Positions 26,339-35,567 of a stretch of 64,000 nt of DNA are shown here, in pieces. The position numbers and the translations under genes are program-made. How positions within the stretch are numbered: the stretch's first letter is position 1; every line of letters starts with the position of its first letter. This DNA is from Aminomonas paucivorans DSM 12260. Its GTDB lineage: Bacteria; Synergistota; Synergistia; Synergistales; Synergistaceae. The notes under the pieces are model-generated. The model was given only the letters and a program-made list of their open reading frames with translations. It was not told where the DNA came from and made no database searches. The DNA is taken from assembly GCF_000165795.1 (NCBI RefSeq), contig NZ_CM001022.1, forward strand, positions 1,397,812-1,461,811. The letters are read 5' to 3'.

Positions 26339-28981
26339 ATGCAATGGCAACCTGCGGCAAAGCTCAGAGAACAGTTCCTTTCCTACTTCGAGGAGAAGGG
26401 AAGCAGGCGATATCCAAGTTTCTCCCTGGTCCCCGACGACCCGACGCTCCTGTTCACCATCGCCGGGATGGTGCCCTTCAAGCCTTACTTCCTGGGGCTG
26501 AAGACTCCGGAGGTGACCCGGGCCACCACGGCGCAAAAGTGCGTGCGCACCAACGACATCGACAACGTGGGCCGCACGGCCCGACACCACACCTTTTTCG
26601 AGATGTTGGGAAACTTCAGCTTCGGGGACTACTTCAAGGCGGAGGTCATCCCCTGGGCCTGGACCTTCCTGACGGAGCGGGTGGGGCTGGATCCGAACCG
26701 GATGTACGCCACGGTCTACCGGGACGACGACGAGGCGGCGGACATCTGGCGGAACTCCGTGGGCCTCGCTGCGGATCGGGTGATCCGCCTGGGGGAGGAG
26801 GACAACTTCTGGGCCGCTGGCCCCGTGGGGCCTTGCGGCCCCTGTTCGGAGCTGCTCTACGACCAGGGACCGGCGTTCTCCTGCGGTTCTCCGGACTGCG
26901 CCCCCGGGTGCAGCTGCGATCGATACCTGGAGATCTGGAACCTGGTGTTCATGCAGTTCAACCGGGACGAAGCTGGCGTCCTCACCCCCCTGCCCAAGAA
27001 GAACATCGACACGGGCATGGGGCTGGAGCGCCTCTCCTCGGTGGTGCAGCAGGTGAAAAGCGATTTTGAGACGGACCTTTTCCGCCCCCTGGTGGACAAG
27101 GCCTGCTCCCTTGCGGGGGTCTCCTACGGGGCGGGTCCGGGAAGCGATCTGGCGGTGCGGGTCATTGCGGACCACCTTCGGGCCACGGCGTTCATGATCG
27201 CCGACGGCATCCTTCCCTCCAACGAGGGGACGGGGTACGTGCTGCGCCGACTGCTGCGCCGGGCGGTGCGTTTCGGCCGTCTCCTGGACCTGCGGGAACC
27301 CTTCCTCCTGGAGCTGCTCCCCCAGGTGGAGGCCACCCTGGCGGATCCCTACCAGGAGCTGCTGAGGTACCGCTCCACCATCGCCCAGGTGGTGGACCTG
27401 GAGGAGCGCCGCTTCGGCCGTACCCTGGAGCAGGGAAGCGACCTTCTGGAACAGGAGATCGGGTGCACCAAGCGCTCCGGGGGGAAGGAGCTTTCCGGTG
27501 AGGTGGCCTTCGAACTCTACGACACCTACGGCTTCCCCGTGGAGCTGACGGAGGAGATGTGCTCCGAGGCGGGACTTTCGGTGGACCAGAAGGGCTTCGC
27601 CCAGGCCATGGAACGCCAGAAGGAGCGCGCTCGGGCTTCCAGCAAGCAGACCTGCGCCACCATGGGTTCCAACGCCTACACGGAGCTGGCGGACCGACAG
27701 GGCCCCACGGTCTTCCTGGGATACGAGATGGAGGAGGCTCGGGGAACGGTTCTGGCGCTCCTTCGGGACGGGGTCCTTCTGGATCGTGCCGAGGAAGGGG
27801 AAACGGCGGAGGTGGTGTTGGACCGGACGCCGTTCTATGCGGAGCGGGGCGGCCAGGTGGGAGACCAAGGAACTCTTTCCGGCGAAGGGCTGGAGGCGGA
27901 GGTGGAGGACACGGTCCACCCCTGCGGGGACCTGGTGGCCCATCGGGTTCGGATCCGAAAGGGCGTCCTGCTGCCCGGGGCGACCCTGGAGGCTCGGGTG
28001 GACGGTGCGCGGCGGGGGGACATCCGGCGGCACCACACCACCACCCACCTGCTCCACGAGGCCCTGACCCAGGTGCTGGGGGATCACGTGCGCCAGGCGG
28101 GCTCCCTGGTCTCCCCGGAGGGACTCCGCTTCGACTACAACCACTTCGCCCCCCTGACGCCGGAACAGATCCAGGAGGTGGAGGACCGGGTCAACGAGCA
28201 GGTCCTGAAGAACCTCCCCGTGACCACCCGGGAGACGGATCTGGAGACCGCCAAGGCTCTGGGGGCCAAGGCCCTCTTCGAGGAGAAGTACGGGGAACGG
28301 GTCCGGGTGGTCTCGGTGGAGGGGTATTCCACGGAGCTTTGCGGGGGCACCCACGTGTGCGCCACCGGGGAGATCGGCCTGGTGAAGGTTCACAAGGACG
28401 AGGGCATCGGGGCGGGGCTGCGGCGCATCCAGGCCACGTCGGGGCGAGCGTCCCTTCGCTGGTCTCAGGAAGTATCCACGGTCCTGCGGGACGTCACGTC
28501 CCTGCTGACGGTGGACCCGGACGCGCTCTGCGAGAAGACCGCCTCCCTCCTGGAGGAGCACAAGGCCCTGGAACGCAAGTGGAGACAGGCGCTGCTCCAG
28601 ACGGAACTGATGCGTCTCGACGCGGTGGTGATGGGACGCAAGCGGGTGGGGGACGTGGAGGTGGTCATCTCCTTCTACGAGGACCTGGACACGGACCTGC
28701 TCCGGCAGATCGGGGACCAGGTGAAGGGACGCTTCCCCTCCTCCGTCTCCGTCCTGGCCACGAAGAACGCGGAGAAGTTCCTGGTGGTCATCATGGCCAC
28801 CGACGAGGCGGTGGCCAAAGGGGTGCACGCGGGCAAGCTGGCCAAGTCCCTGGGAGCCCTCCTGGGGTGCAACGGAGGCGGCAAACCCCAGATGGCCCAG
28901 GTGGGCGGCAAGTTCACCACCCCCCTCAAGGGCCCCCTGGAGTCGGTTCCCCAGATGGTGGCGGAGCAGATGAAGGGATGA
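26339..28981 (+). CDS. alaS: Alanyl-tRNA synthetase
   Basis: The 880-residue protein is full length. It has the class II catalytic core (TAQKCVRTNDIDNVG, HHTFFEMLGNFSFGDYFK), the tRNA recognition region, the editing domain (HHTTTHLLHEAL and CGGTHV, zinc ligands) and the C-Ala domain ending GGGKPQMAQVGGK. GGAGGG precedes the ATG. No T-box leader is visible in the short upstream region. Confidence 0.96.
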   Translation: MQWQPAAKLREQFLSYFEEKGSRRYPSFSLVPDDPTLLFTIAGMVPFKPYFLGLKTPEVTRATTAQKCVRTNDIDNVGRTARHHTFFEMLGNFSFGDYFKAEVIPWAWTFLTERVGLDPNRMYATVYRDDDEAADIWRNSVGLAADRVIRLGEEDNFWAAGPVGPCGPCSELLYDQGPAFSCGSPDCAPGCSCDRYLEIWNLVFMQFNRDEAGVLTPLPKKNIDTGMGLERLSSVVQQVKSDFETDLFRPLVDKACSLAGVSYGAGPGSDLAVRVIADHLRATAFMIADGILPSNEGTGYVLRRLLRRAVRFGRLLDLREPFLLELLPQVEATLADPYQELLRYRSTIAQVVDLEERRFGRTLEQGSDLLEQEIGCTKRSGGKELSGEVAFELYDTYGFPVELTEEMCSEAGLSVDQKGFAQAMERQKERARASSKQTCATMGSNAYTELADRQGPTVFLGYEMEEARGTVLALLRDGVLLDRAEEGETAEVVLDRTPFYAERGGQVGDQGTLSGEGLEAEVEDTVHPCGDLVAHRVRIRKGVLLPGATLEARVDGARRGDIRRHHTTTHLLHEALTQVLGDHVRQAGSLVSPEGLRFDYNHFAPLTPEQIQEVEDRVNEQVLKNLPVTTRETDLETAKALGAKALFEEKYGERVRVVSVEGYSTELCGGTHVCATGEIGLVKVHKDEGIGAGLRRIQATSGRASLRWSQEVSTVLRDVTSLLTVDPDALCEKTASLLEEHKALERKWRQALLQTELMRLDAVVMGRKRVGDVEVVISFYEDLDTDLLRQIGDQVKGRFPSSVSVLATKNAEKFLVVIMATDEAVAKGVHAGKLAKSLGALLGCNGGGKPQMAQVGGKFTTPLKGPLESVPQMVAEQMKG

Positions 28982-28988
28982 CGCGCCG

Positions 28989-29423
28989 GTGACGGAGGGT
29001 CGGGTTCTCGCCCTGGACTTGGGGACGGTTCGGGTGGGGGTCGCCTTGAGCGACCCCACCCGCCGGTTCGCTCAACCCCTGGACGTCCTCCCCGCGCAGG
29101 AGAACTGGATCCAGAGGGTTCGGGAACTGGTGGTCACGCATCAGGTGACCCTGGTGCTGGTGGGATTGCCCACACGCACCGACGGGACCGCCGGGCCGGA
29201 GGTGGAACGGGTGCGAGGGTGGACGGAGGAGCTGCGCCAGGGGATCCCCCAGGTGCCCATCCAGTTCTACGACGAACGCTTCACCACCCGCATCGCCCAG
29301 CAGGCCCTCCTGGCGGGGGACGTCTCCCGCAAGGGGCGGAAGCAACGGGTGGACAAGGTGGCGGCGGCGGTGCTGCTGCAGGGGTTTCTGGACGGAGGCT
29401 GCACGGGTGGAAGGTCTTCCTGA
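28989..29423 (+). CDS. ruvX: RuvX/YqgF family nuclease
   Basis: The 144-residue RNase H-fold protein has the family start RVLALDLGTVRVGVALSDP, VLVGLPTRTDGTAGPE and YDERFTTRIAQQALL, then a C-terminal DKVAAAVLLQGFLD with the catalytic Asp. Members process the 16S rRNA 5' end or resolve Holliday junctions. GTG 28989 is 7 bases after alaS, and the end overlaps mutS by 17 bases. Confidence 0.9.
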   Translation: MTEGRVLALDLGTVRVGVALSDPTRRFAQPLDVLPAQENWIQRVRELVVTHQVTLVLVGLPTRTDGTAGPEVERVRGWTEELRQGIPQVPIQFYDERFTTRIAQQALLAGDVSRKGRKQRVDKVAAAVLLQGFLDGGCTGGRSS

Positions 29424-31986
29424 AGGCGTCAAGCTGACCCCCATGCTGGAGCAGTACCTCCACTGGAAGAGACAGTACCCCGGGTACCTCCTCTTCTTCC
29501 GCATGGGGGACTTCTTCGAACTCTTCTTCGACGACGCCGTGGCGGCCTCGGAACTCCTGGATCTCACCCTCACCGCCCGGGACGCCGAAAAGGCCATCCC
29601 CATGGCGGGGGTGCCCCACCACGCCGTGGACGGATACCTGGCTCGGCTGGTGGAGGCGGGGCGTCGGGTGGCCCTGTGCGATCAGGTGACGGAACCCGAC
29701 GGCAAGACCCTGGTGGAGCGGCGGGTGGTCCGGCTGGTCACCCCCGGGACCTTCGTGCCCCCCGAATCGGGACAGGAGGGGCTGCTGGCCGCCTGCATCC
29801 CCGGCAAGCCCTGCTGGGCCCTGGCCCTTCTGTCCATGTCCACGGGACGGTTCGAGGCGGGAAACCTGCCGGAGCAGGAGGCCCGGTCCTACCTTCTTTC
29901 CTTTTCCCCCCAGGAGACCCTCGTCCCTCGGGGGCTGGAGGGTTTCTCCCTGGAGGGTCCCCTGGTGGAGCGGGAGAGGGACCTGTTCTCCGTGACCGCA
30001 GCGGAGGCCCTCCTGAAGCACCGCCACGGAGTCCTTTCCCTGGAGGGGTTCGGCTTCGAGCCCCGGGACGCCGCCCTGGGAGCGGCGGGGGCAGTGCTTC
30101 GGTACGTGGAGGAGACCCAGTTCGGCAGGACGGGACACCTGCAGACCCTCCGGCGCATCCAACCCCGATCGGGGCTTCTGCTGGACCCTTCCTCCCAATG
30201 CAACCTGGAACTGGTGGAGGGGCGGGGCGGATCCCTCTACGGCATCCTCAACCGCTGCAAGACCCCTCTGGGGAGGCGGCTCCTTCGGGAGTGGATCCTC
30301 CATCCCCTGAACGACCCCGAGGCCATCGAGCTGCGCCAGGAGGCCGTGCAGGCCCTGGTGGACACCCCGTCCCTTCGGGAATCCCTTCGACGGGTCCTCG
30401 AAGGGCTCCCGGACGTGGAGAGGGCCCTGTCCCGCCTGCACCTGAACACCGGGGGACCCCGCGATCTGGGGGCCTGCCGGGATTTTCTCAGCCGCCTTCC
30501 GCGCCTGGAGTCCTTTCGGGACCGGCCCCCCCTTCTCCCCTGGCTGCCCGAACCCTGTCCGGGGAGGGAGGAACTGGGGGAGTCTCTGTCACGAGCCCTG
30601 GAGGAGACCCTTCCCCGCAACCTCCGGGAGGGAGGGGTCATCCGTCCCGGACACGATGGAGAGCTGGACTCCCTGCGCCAGTGCCTGGGAGACGCGAAGG
30701 GATGGCTTCGGTCCTACGAGGAGGGGGAGCGGGCCCGCACGGGGATCCGCAACCTCAAGGTGGGGTTCAACCGGGTGTTCGGCCACTACATCGAGGTGGG
30801 GAAGGCGGCGGCGGACCGGGTCCCTGGGGAATACCAGCGCCGGCAGACCCTGGTGAACTGCGAACGCTACGTTACCGAGGAGCTGCGCACCTTCGAGGAT
30901 CGGCGCTGCGGCGCCGAAGGCGCCCTGGCGGAGCGGGAGGAACGTCTTTGGAACGACCTGCTGACCCGGACCCTCTCCCGAACCGCGGATCTGCAGGCCG
31001 CAGCCCGCAAGGTGGCGGAGCTGGACGTGCTGCACGGCTTTGCCGAGGTGGCCGCCGCCCGGGGCTACTGCCGCCCCCTGGTGGACGAGGGGGAGACCCT
31101 GTCCATCCGGGGGGGACGTCACCCCGTGGTGGAAGCCGCCCTGACCCCGGAACCCTTCACTCCCAACGACCTGGAGCTGGACGGAGACCAGCGGAGGATG
31201 ATCCTCCTCACGGGGCCCAACATGGCGGGGAAGTCCACCTTCCTGCGCATGGGAGCGCTGCTCGTCCTCATGGCTCAGATGGGCTCCTTCGTCCCGGCGG
31301 AAGAGGCCCGGATCGGGCGCATCGACCGCCTCTTCACCCGCATCGGGGCCCGGGACGACCTCAACCGAGGGAAAAGCACCTTCATGGTGGAAATGATGGA
31401 GACCGCCCAGATCCTCAACGGCCTGGGACCAAGAAGCCTGGTGATCCTCGACGAGATCGGTCGGGGGACCTCCACGGACGACGGCATGAGCATCGCCTGG
31501 GCGGTGATGGAGTTCCTTCAGGAGGAAACGGAGCTTCGTCCCAAGGTCCTCTTCGCCACCCATTACCACGAACTCACCGCCCTGGCGGAAAAACTGCCGG
31601 GGGTCCGCAACTGCAGCGTGGCGGTGGAGGAGACCCCCCGGGGGCTGGCCTTCCTCCATCACGTGGTGCCCCGCCCCGCCAGCCGCTCCTACGGAGTGGA
31701 CGTGGCCCGGCTGGCGGGGTTGCCCGAATCGGTGCTCCTGCGCTCCCGGGAACTCCTGTCCCGATTCGAGGCTCGCCGTAGGGAAGGGACGGAGCTGCTT
31801 CCCCAGGAGGAACGCCCCCGGAGCGGGGAAACGGGACAGCGCCGCCTGTTCGACGTGGACCTGGAGGCCCTGCTGGAGGAACTATCGCTCTGCGACCCGG
31901 ATCGCATGACCCCCCTTCAGGGTCTGGAGACCCTGTACCGTCTCCGGGAGAAGGGACGCATGATCTGGGGGAGGGACAAGGCATGA
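29407..31986 (+). CDS. mutS: DNA mismatch repair protein MutS
   Basis: The 859-residue protein carries the mismatch-reading Phe-x-Glu in FFRMGDFFELF and the MutS core/lever domains (HLNTGGPRDLGACRDFL, RNLKVGFNRVFGHYIEV). The ATPase has Walker A GPNMAGKSTFLR, LVILDEIGRGTSTDDG and ATHYHELT. GTG 29407 gives the normal start (KLTPMLEQYL). It is coupled to mutL by ATGA. Confidence 0.96.
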   Translation: MEGLPEGVKLTPMLEQYLHWKRQYPGYLLFFRMGDFFELFFDDAVAASELLDLTLTARDAEKAIPMAGVPHHAVDGYLARLVEAGRRVALCDQVTEPDGKTLVERRVVRLVTPGTFVPPESGQEGLLAACIPGKPCWALALLSMSTGRFEAGNLPEQEARSYLLSFSPQETLVPRGLEGFSLEGPLVERERDLFSVTAAEALLKHRHGVLSLEGFGFEPRDAALGAAGAVLRYVEETQFGRTGHLQTLRRIQPRSGLLLDPSSQCNLELVEGRGGSLYGILNRCKTPLGRRLLREWILHPLNDPEAIELRQEAVQALVDTPSLRESLRRVLEGLPDVERALSRLHLNTGGPRDLGACRDFLSRLPRLESFRDRPPLLPWLPEPCPGREELGESLSRALEETLPRNLREGGVIRPGHDGELDSLRQCLGDAKGWLRSYEEGERARTGIRNLKVGFNRVFGHYIEVGKAAADRVPGEYQRRQTLVNCERYVTEELRTFEDRRCGAEGALAEREERLWNDLLTRTLSRTADLQAAARKVAELDVLHGFAEVAAARGYCRPLVDEGETLSIRGGRHPVVEAALTPEPFTPNDLELDGDQRRMILLTGPNMAGKSTFLRMGALLVLMAQMGSFVPAEEARIGRIDRLFTRIGARDDLNRGKSTFMVEMMETAQILNGLGPRSLVILDEIGRGTSTDDGMSIAWAVMEFLQEETELRPKVLFATHYHELTALAEKLPGVRNCSVAVEETPRGLAFLHHVVPRPASRSYGVDVARLAGLPESVLLRSRELLSRFEARRREGTELLPQEERPRSGETGQRRLFDVDLEALLEELSLCDPDRMTPLQGLETLYRLREKGRMIWGRDKA

Positions 31987-33746
31987 CCATACGCAGGCTC
32001 TCGGAGGACGTGTTCCAGCGCATCGCCGCGGGGGAGGTGATCGAACGCCCCGTTTCGGTGTGCAAGGAGCTTCTGGAGAACGCCCTGGACGCGGGGGCTT
32101 CCCGGATCTCCGTGACCCTCCTGCAGGGAGGAAAGACCTCCCTGATCGTGGAGGACGACGGCTGCGGCATCCCCTTCGACGAACTCCCCTTGGCGCTGGA
32201 ACGCCATGCCACCAGCAAAATCTTCTCCCTGGAGGACCTGGACCGGATCGGCACCCTGGGCTTTCGCGGGGAGGCCCTGGCGAGCATCGCCACCGTGAGC
32301 CTGCTGGAGATTCGCAGCCGGGCGACGGGGGAGGATCGGGGCGGGATGATCCGAAGCGAGGGGGGATCGGTGGTGCTCCACCAGCCCCTGCCGTGCCCTG
32401 AGGGAACCCGCATCCAGGTGGAGGAGCTGTTCTTCAACCTTCCCGCCCGCCGCAAGTTCCTCCGCGCCCCAGGAGCGGAGACCCGCAGGGTGGGGCAACT
32501 GATCCAGGAGATGGGGCTGATCCACCCGGAGGTCCGGCTGACTCTGCGGTCCGAGGGACGGGTGCTCTTCGACACCGAACCGGGGAGGGACACGGAACGG
32601 GCCCTGCGGGACCACTGGGGCTGTGGAGCCGCCCGCTCCCTCTCCGTCTCGTCGGGGGGGGTGGAGGCGGAACTGTGGTGGAGCGGTCCCAAGGAGGGAC
32701 GAACCCCTCTGGTCCTCTTCGCCAACGGCCGCCGGATTCAGGATTCGTCGGTGAGGGGAGCCCTGCTCGCCGGAGCGGGAACCTGCGGGGGGGATTGGCT
32801 GGTGGTCCTGCGTCTGCCCCCGGAGGATCTGGACGTGAACGTCCACCCCGCCAAGACGGAGGTCCGCTTCCGCCGTCCCGGGGAGGTCTTCGACCTGGTG
32901 CGTCGCGGCGTGGCGAAGCTGGTGGAGGGGGGGACCTTCGGGGATCACTGGGTTCTCCCGGGCGTCCCTGACCTCTCGTCGCCCCCGTCGTCCGGAGAAC
33001 CCTACCGGGAAAGGACTTTCCCCTCTTCCCCCGCCCCGAACCCGCCCTCCTGGGATCGGGCCTTCCCCCAGCGGGTGGCGGAGGCTCGGACATTCGGCGC
33101 CCCCCGCTTGGGGTCCCTGTTTCCCCCCCTGGAAAGGGGCGAGGGAGCCCCTTCCTCCCGAGCCCCGTCGCTTGAACCCGAAGCGGTCTACCTGGGGCAG
33201 GCCCAGAGAGGGTATCTGCTCTTCGACGGCCCCTCGGGGCTGTGGGTGCTGGACCCCCACGCGGCGCAGGAACGGATTCTTTACGAGCGCCTGCGAAGCT
33301 CCTGGGGACGGGGGACCGTACAGAGCCTCGCGGTTCCCGTGGACCTTCCCGGTTCCCTGGCCCCCACGGTGGAATCCTGTCGCCCGGACCTGGAGGGTCT
33401 GGGTTTCCGCTTTCAAGCCCCATCGCAGGAGACCCCGGAGGGTTGGAAGGTGACGGGGATTCCCCACCTCCTGGCGCTGTACCCCCTGGCCCCCCTGGAC
33501 TGGCTTCGCCTGGCCCTGGCGGAGGAGGGCGTCGCGGACCCCGCGACGCTGGTGAAGCGCATGGCCGACCGGGCCTGCAAGGCCTCCTTGAAGTTGGGCG
33601 AGAGGCTCCAGGAAGAGGAAGCCCGGACGCTGCTCCGGGACCTGCGGGCCTGCGAGACCCCCTATGCCTGTCCCCACGGAAGACCCACCCTCTTCACCCT
33701 TTCCTGGGAGGAGATCGCCTCTCGCCTGGGAAGGTCCTCCTCATGA
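31983..33746 (+). CDS. mutL: DNA mismatch repair protein MutL
   Basis: The 587-residue GHKL ATPase has RIAAGEVIERPVSVCKELLENALDAG, DDGCGI and GFRGEALASI at the N-terminus. A proline-rich linker follows (about 325-390). The C-terminal domain has DPHAAQERILYE, a variant of the DQHA(x)2E(x)4E metal site, plus ACKASLK and CPHGRPT. These imply a nicking-endonuclease MutL, as in bacteria without MutH. It overlaps both mutS and miaA. Confidence 0.95.
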   Translation: MTIRRLSEDVFQRIAAGEVIERPVSVCKELLENALDAGASRISVTLLQGGKTSLIVEDDGCGIPFDELPLALERHATSKIFSLEDLDRIGTLGFRGEALASIATVSLLEIRSRATGEDRGGMIRSEGGSVVLHQPLPCPEGTRIQVEELFFNLPARRKFLRAPGAETRRVGQLIQEMGLIHPEVRLTLRSEGRVLFDTEPGRDTERALRDHWGCGAARSLSVSSGGVEAELWWSGPKEGRTPLVLFANGRRIQDSSVRGALLAGAGTCGGDWLVVLRLPPEDLDVNVHPAKTEVRFRRPGEVFDLVRRGVAKLVEGGTFGDHWVLPGVPDLSSPPSSGEPYRERTFPSSPAPNPPSWDRAFPQRVAEARTFGAPRLGSLFPPLERGEGAPSSRAPSLEPEAVYLGQAQRGYLLFDGPSGLWVLDPHAAQERILYERLRSSWGRGTVQSLAVPVDLPGSLAPTVESCRPDLEGLGFRFQAPSQETPEGWKVTGIPHLLALYPLAPLDWLRLALAEEGVADPATLVKRMADRACKASLKLGERLQEEEARTLLRDLRACETPYACPHGRPTLFTLSWEEIASRLGRSSS

Positions 33747-34678
33747 CTCGGCCTCAGGAGACCACCCTGGCCCTGATCGGCCCCACCGCCGTGGGGAAGA
33801 CGGAATTGAGCCTCCATCTGGCGGAGGAGGTGGGGGGAGAGATCCTGTCGGTGGACTCCCGCCAGGTGTATCGGTACCTGGACGTGGGGACCGACAAGGT
33901 CTCACCGGAGACCAGGAAACGGGTCCTCCACCACGCCATCGACGTGGCGGATCCCGACGACCCCTTCTCCGTGGCGGATTTTCTGGCCCTGGCCCGAGAC
34001 GCGATCCGGCGCATCCGGGCCCGAGGGCGCATCCCCCTGTTGGTAGGGGGGACCCCTTTTTACTACAGGGCCCTGGAGGGCGGCCTGCTCTCCCAGTCGC
34101 TGCCCTCGGACGCGCAGGTCCGCAGCCGTCTGGAGGAGGAGGCCCGAGAACGGGGCAGAGAGATCCTCCACGGGGAGCTGGCCGCCCTGGACCCGGAAGC
34201 GGCGCGGCGCATCCACCCCCGGGACGTGCACCGTACCGTCCGTGCCCTGGAGATCTTCCGGTGCAGCGGACAGACCCCCAGCTGGTGGTATGCCCAGGGC
34301 AAGACCCTGGGGGGAGAGTTCCGCATCCGTTACGTGGGCCTGATCCGGCCCCGAGAGGAGCTTTGGCGGCGCATCGAAGAGCGGGTTCGCTTCCAGTTCT
34401 CCCACGGGTACCCCGAGGAGGTCCGGTGGCTTCTGGACCAAGGTTACGACCCGCGTCTGCCGTCCCTCCAGGGGTTCGGGTACCGGGAACTGACCGCATG
34501 GTGCCGGGGGACGATGACCCTGGAGGAGGCGCTGGAGGGGGACATCCGCGCCACCAAGGCCTTCTCCCGAAGACAGATGACCTGGTTCCGGCGATTTACT
34601 CCCTGCGTGTGGTATGATCTTTCAGAAAGATCCCGCGAGGATGTCCAACAATCCCTGCGGGAGGCGGTCATTCCGTAA
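33743..34678 (+). CDS. miaA: tRNA dimethylallyltransferase
   Basis: The 311-residue protein has the P-loop GPTAVGKTELS, the substrate motif VDSRQVYRYLDVGTDK, LLVGGTPFYYRALEGG, and the C-terminal RRQMTWFRRF. It prenylates A37 of tRNAs reading U-starting codons. The start overlaps mutL by ATGA, reproducing the mutL-miaA pairing known in other phyla. Confidence 0.95.
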   Translation: MTRPQETTLALIGPTAVGKTELSLHLAEEVGGEILSVDSRQVYRYLDVGTDKVSPETRKRVLHHAIDVADPDDPFSVADFLALARDAIRRIRARGRIPLLVGGTPFYYRALEGGLLSQSLPSDAQVRSRLEEEARERGREILHGELAALDPEAARRIHPRDVHRTVRALEIFRCSGQTPSWWYAQGKTLGGEFRIRYVGLIRPREELWRRIEERVRFQFSHGYPEEVRWLLDQGYDPRLPSLQGFGYRELTAWCRGTMTLEEALEGDIRATKAFSRRQMTWFRRFTPCVWYDLSERSREDVQQSLREAVIP

Positions 34679-34701
34679 CCTGGGAGGCAACCACGGACGA
34701 C

Positions 34702-35544
34702 GTGAAACTGATCGTAGCCAACCCCACGGGGCTCTGTTTCGGCGTGCGCAGGGCCATCGAGCAGCTGGAAACCACCCTTCAGGACAACCGGGAAGTGTTC
34801 GCCCTCGGCAGTCCCATCCATAACCCCCAGGAAGTGGAGCGACTGGAAAAAAAGGGCCTTCACGTGGTGGAGACGCCCGAGGAAGTCCCGGAGGGGGCCG
34901 TGGCCTTCATTCGGGCTCATGGCGTCTGTCCCGAGACCCACCGGAGGTTGGAGGCCCGCTGCCGCGTCGTGGTGGACGGGACGTGCCCCTTCGTGCGCAA
35001 CGCCCAGGCTCGGGCACGCTCCCTGGCGGAAGAGGGGTACCCGGTGCTGATCCTGGGAGACCGCAACCACCCCGAGGTCCAGGGGATTCTGGGGTACGTG
35101 AACGGGACGGCCCTGGTGGTCTCGGAAACCGAAGAGCCCGAGGGGATCCTGCAATCCCTCCCCAAGGAACGGATCGGTGTTCTGAGCCAGACCACCCAGA
35201 AGGTGGCGGCCCTTTCGGATCTTGTGGGGCGCCTGGTCTCGTGGATTCCGGAGGTTCGAGTATATAATACGATCTGCCGAGCCACGTTGGCCCGCCAGGA
35301 GTCGGTCTGTCGTCTGGCCGCCACGGTGGACGGCATCCTCATCATCGGAGGACGCAACAGCGCCAACACGCGGAAGCTGGCGGAAATCGCCCGGGATGCG
35401 GGAGCACCGACCCTGTGGATCGAGCACGCCGGAGAACTGGACCGCAGTTGGCTGGAACAAATGGGTTCCGTCGGAGTGGCCGCCGGGGGAAGCACCCCCG
35501 ACTGGTTGATCCGGGAATTGATCGAAACGCTAGAGAAACTGTAG
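34702..35544 (+). CDS. ispH: 4-hydroxy-3-methylbut-2-enyl diphosphate reductase
   Basis: The 280-residue protein performs the last step of the MEP isoprenoid pathway. The three Fe-S cysteines lie in TGLCFGVRRAIEQLE, VDGTCPFVRNAQ and YNTICRATLARQ. The GTG start has GGGAGG 14 bases upstream, rather far. It sits directly before rpsA, the pair that is fused into one polypeptide in many Clostridia. Confidence 0.95.
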   Translation: MKLIVANPTGLCFGVRRAIEQLETTLQDNREVFALGSPIHNPQEVERLEKKGLHVVETPEEVPEGAVAFIRAHGVCPETHRRLEARCRVVVDGTCPFVRNAQARARSLAEEGYPVLILGDRNHPEVQGILGYVNGTALVVSETEEPEGILQSLPKERIGVLSQTTQKVAALSDLVGRLVSWIPEVRVYNTICRATLARQESVCRLAATVDGILIIGGRNSANTRKLAEIARDAGAPTLWIEHAGELDRSWLEQMGSVGVAAGGSTPDWLIRELIETLEKL

Positions 35545-35567
35545 GTCGCGAGGAGGATGGAGAGGTT

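Noticed and set aside
26003-29059. About 1000-codon minus-strand frame opposite alaS
   Set aside because: Same reason; alaS is certain and the antisense product is low-complexity.
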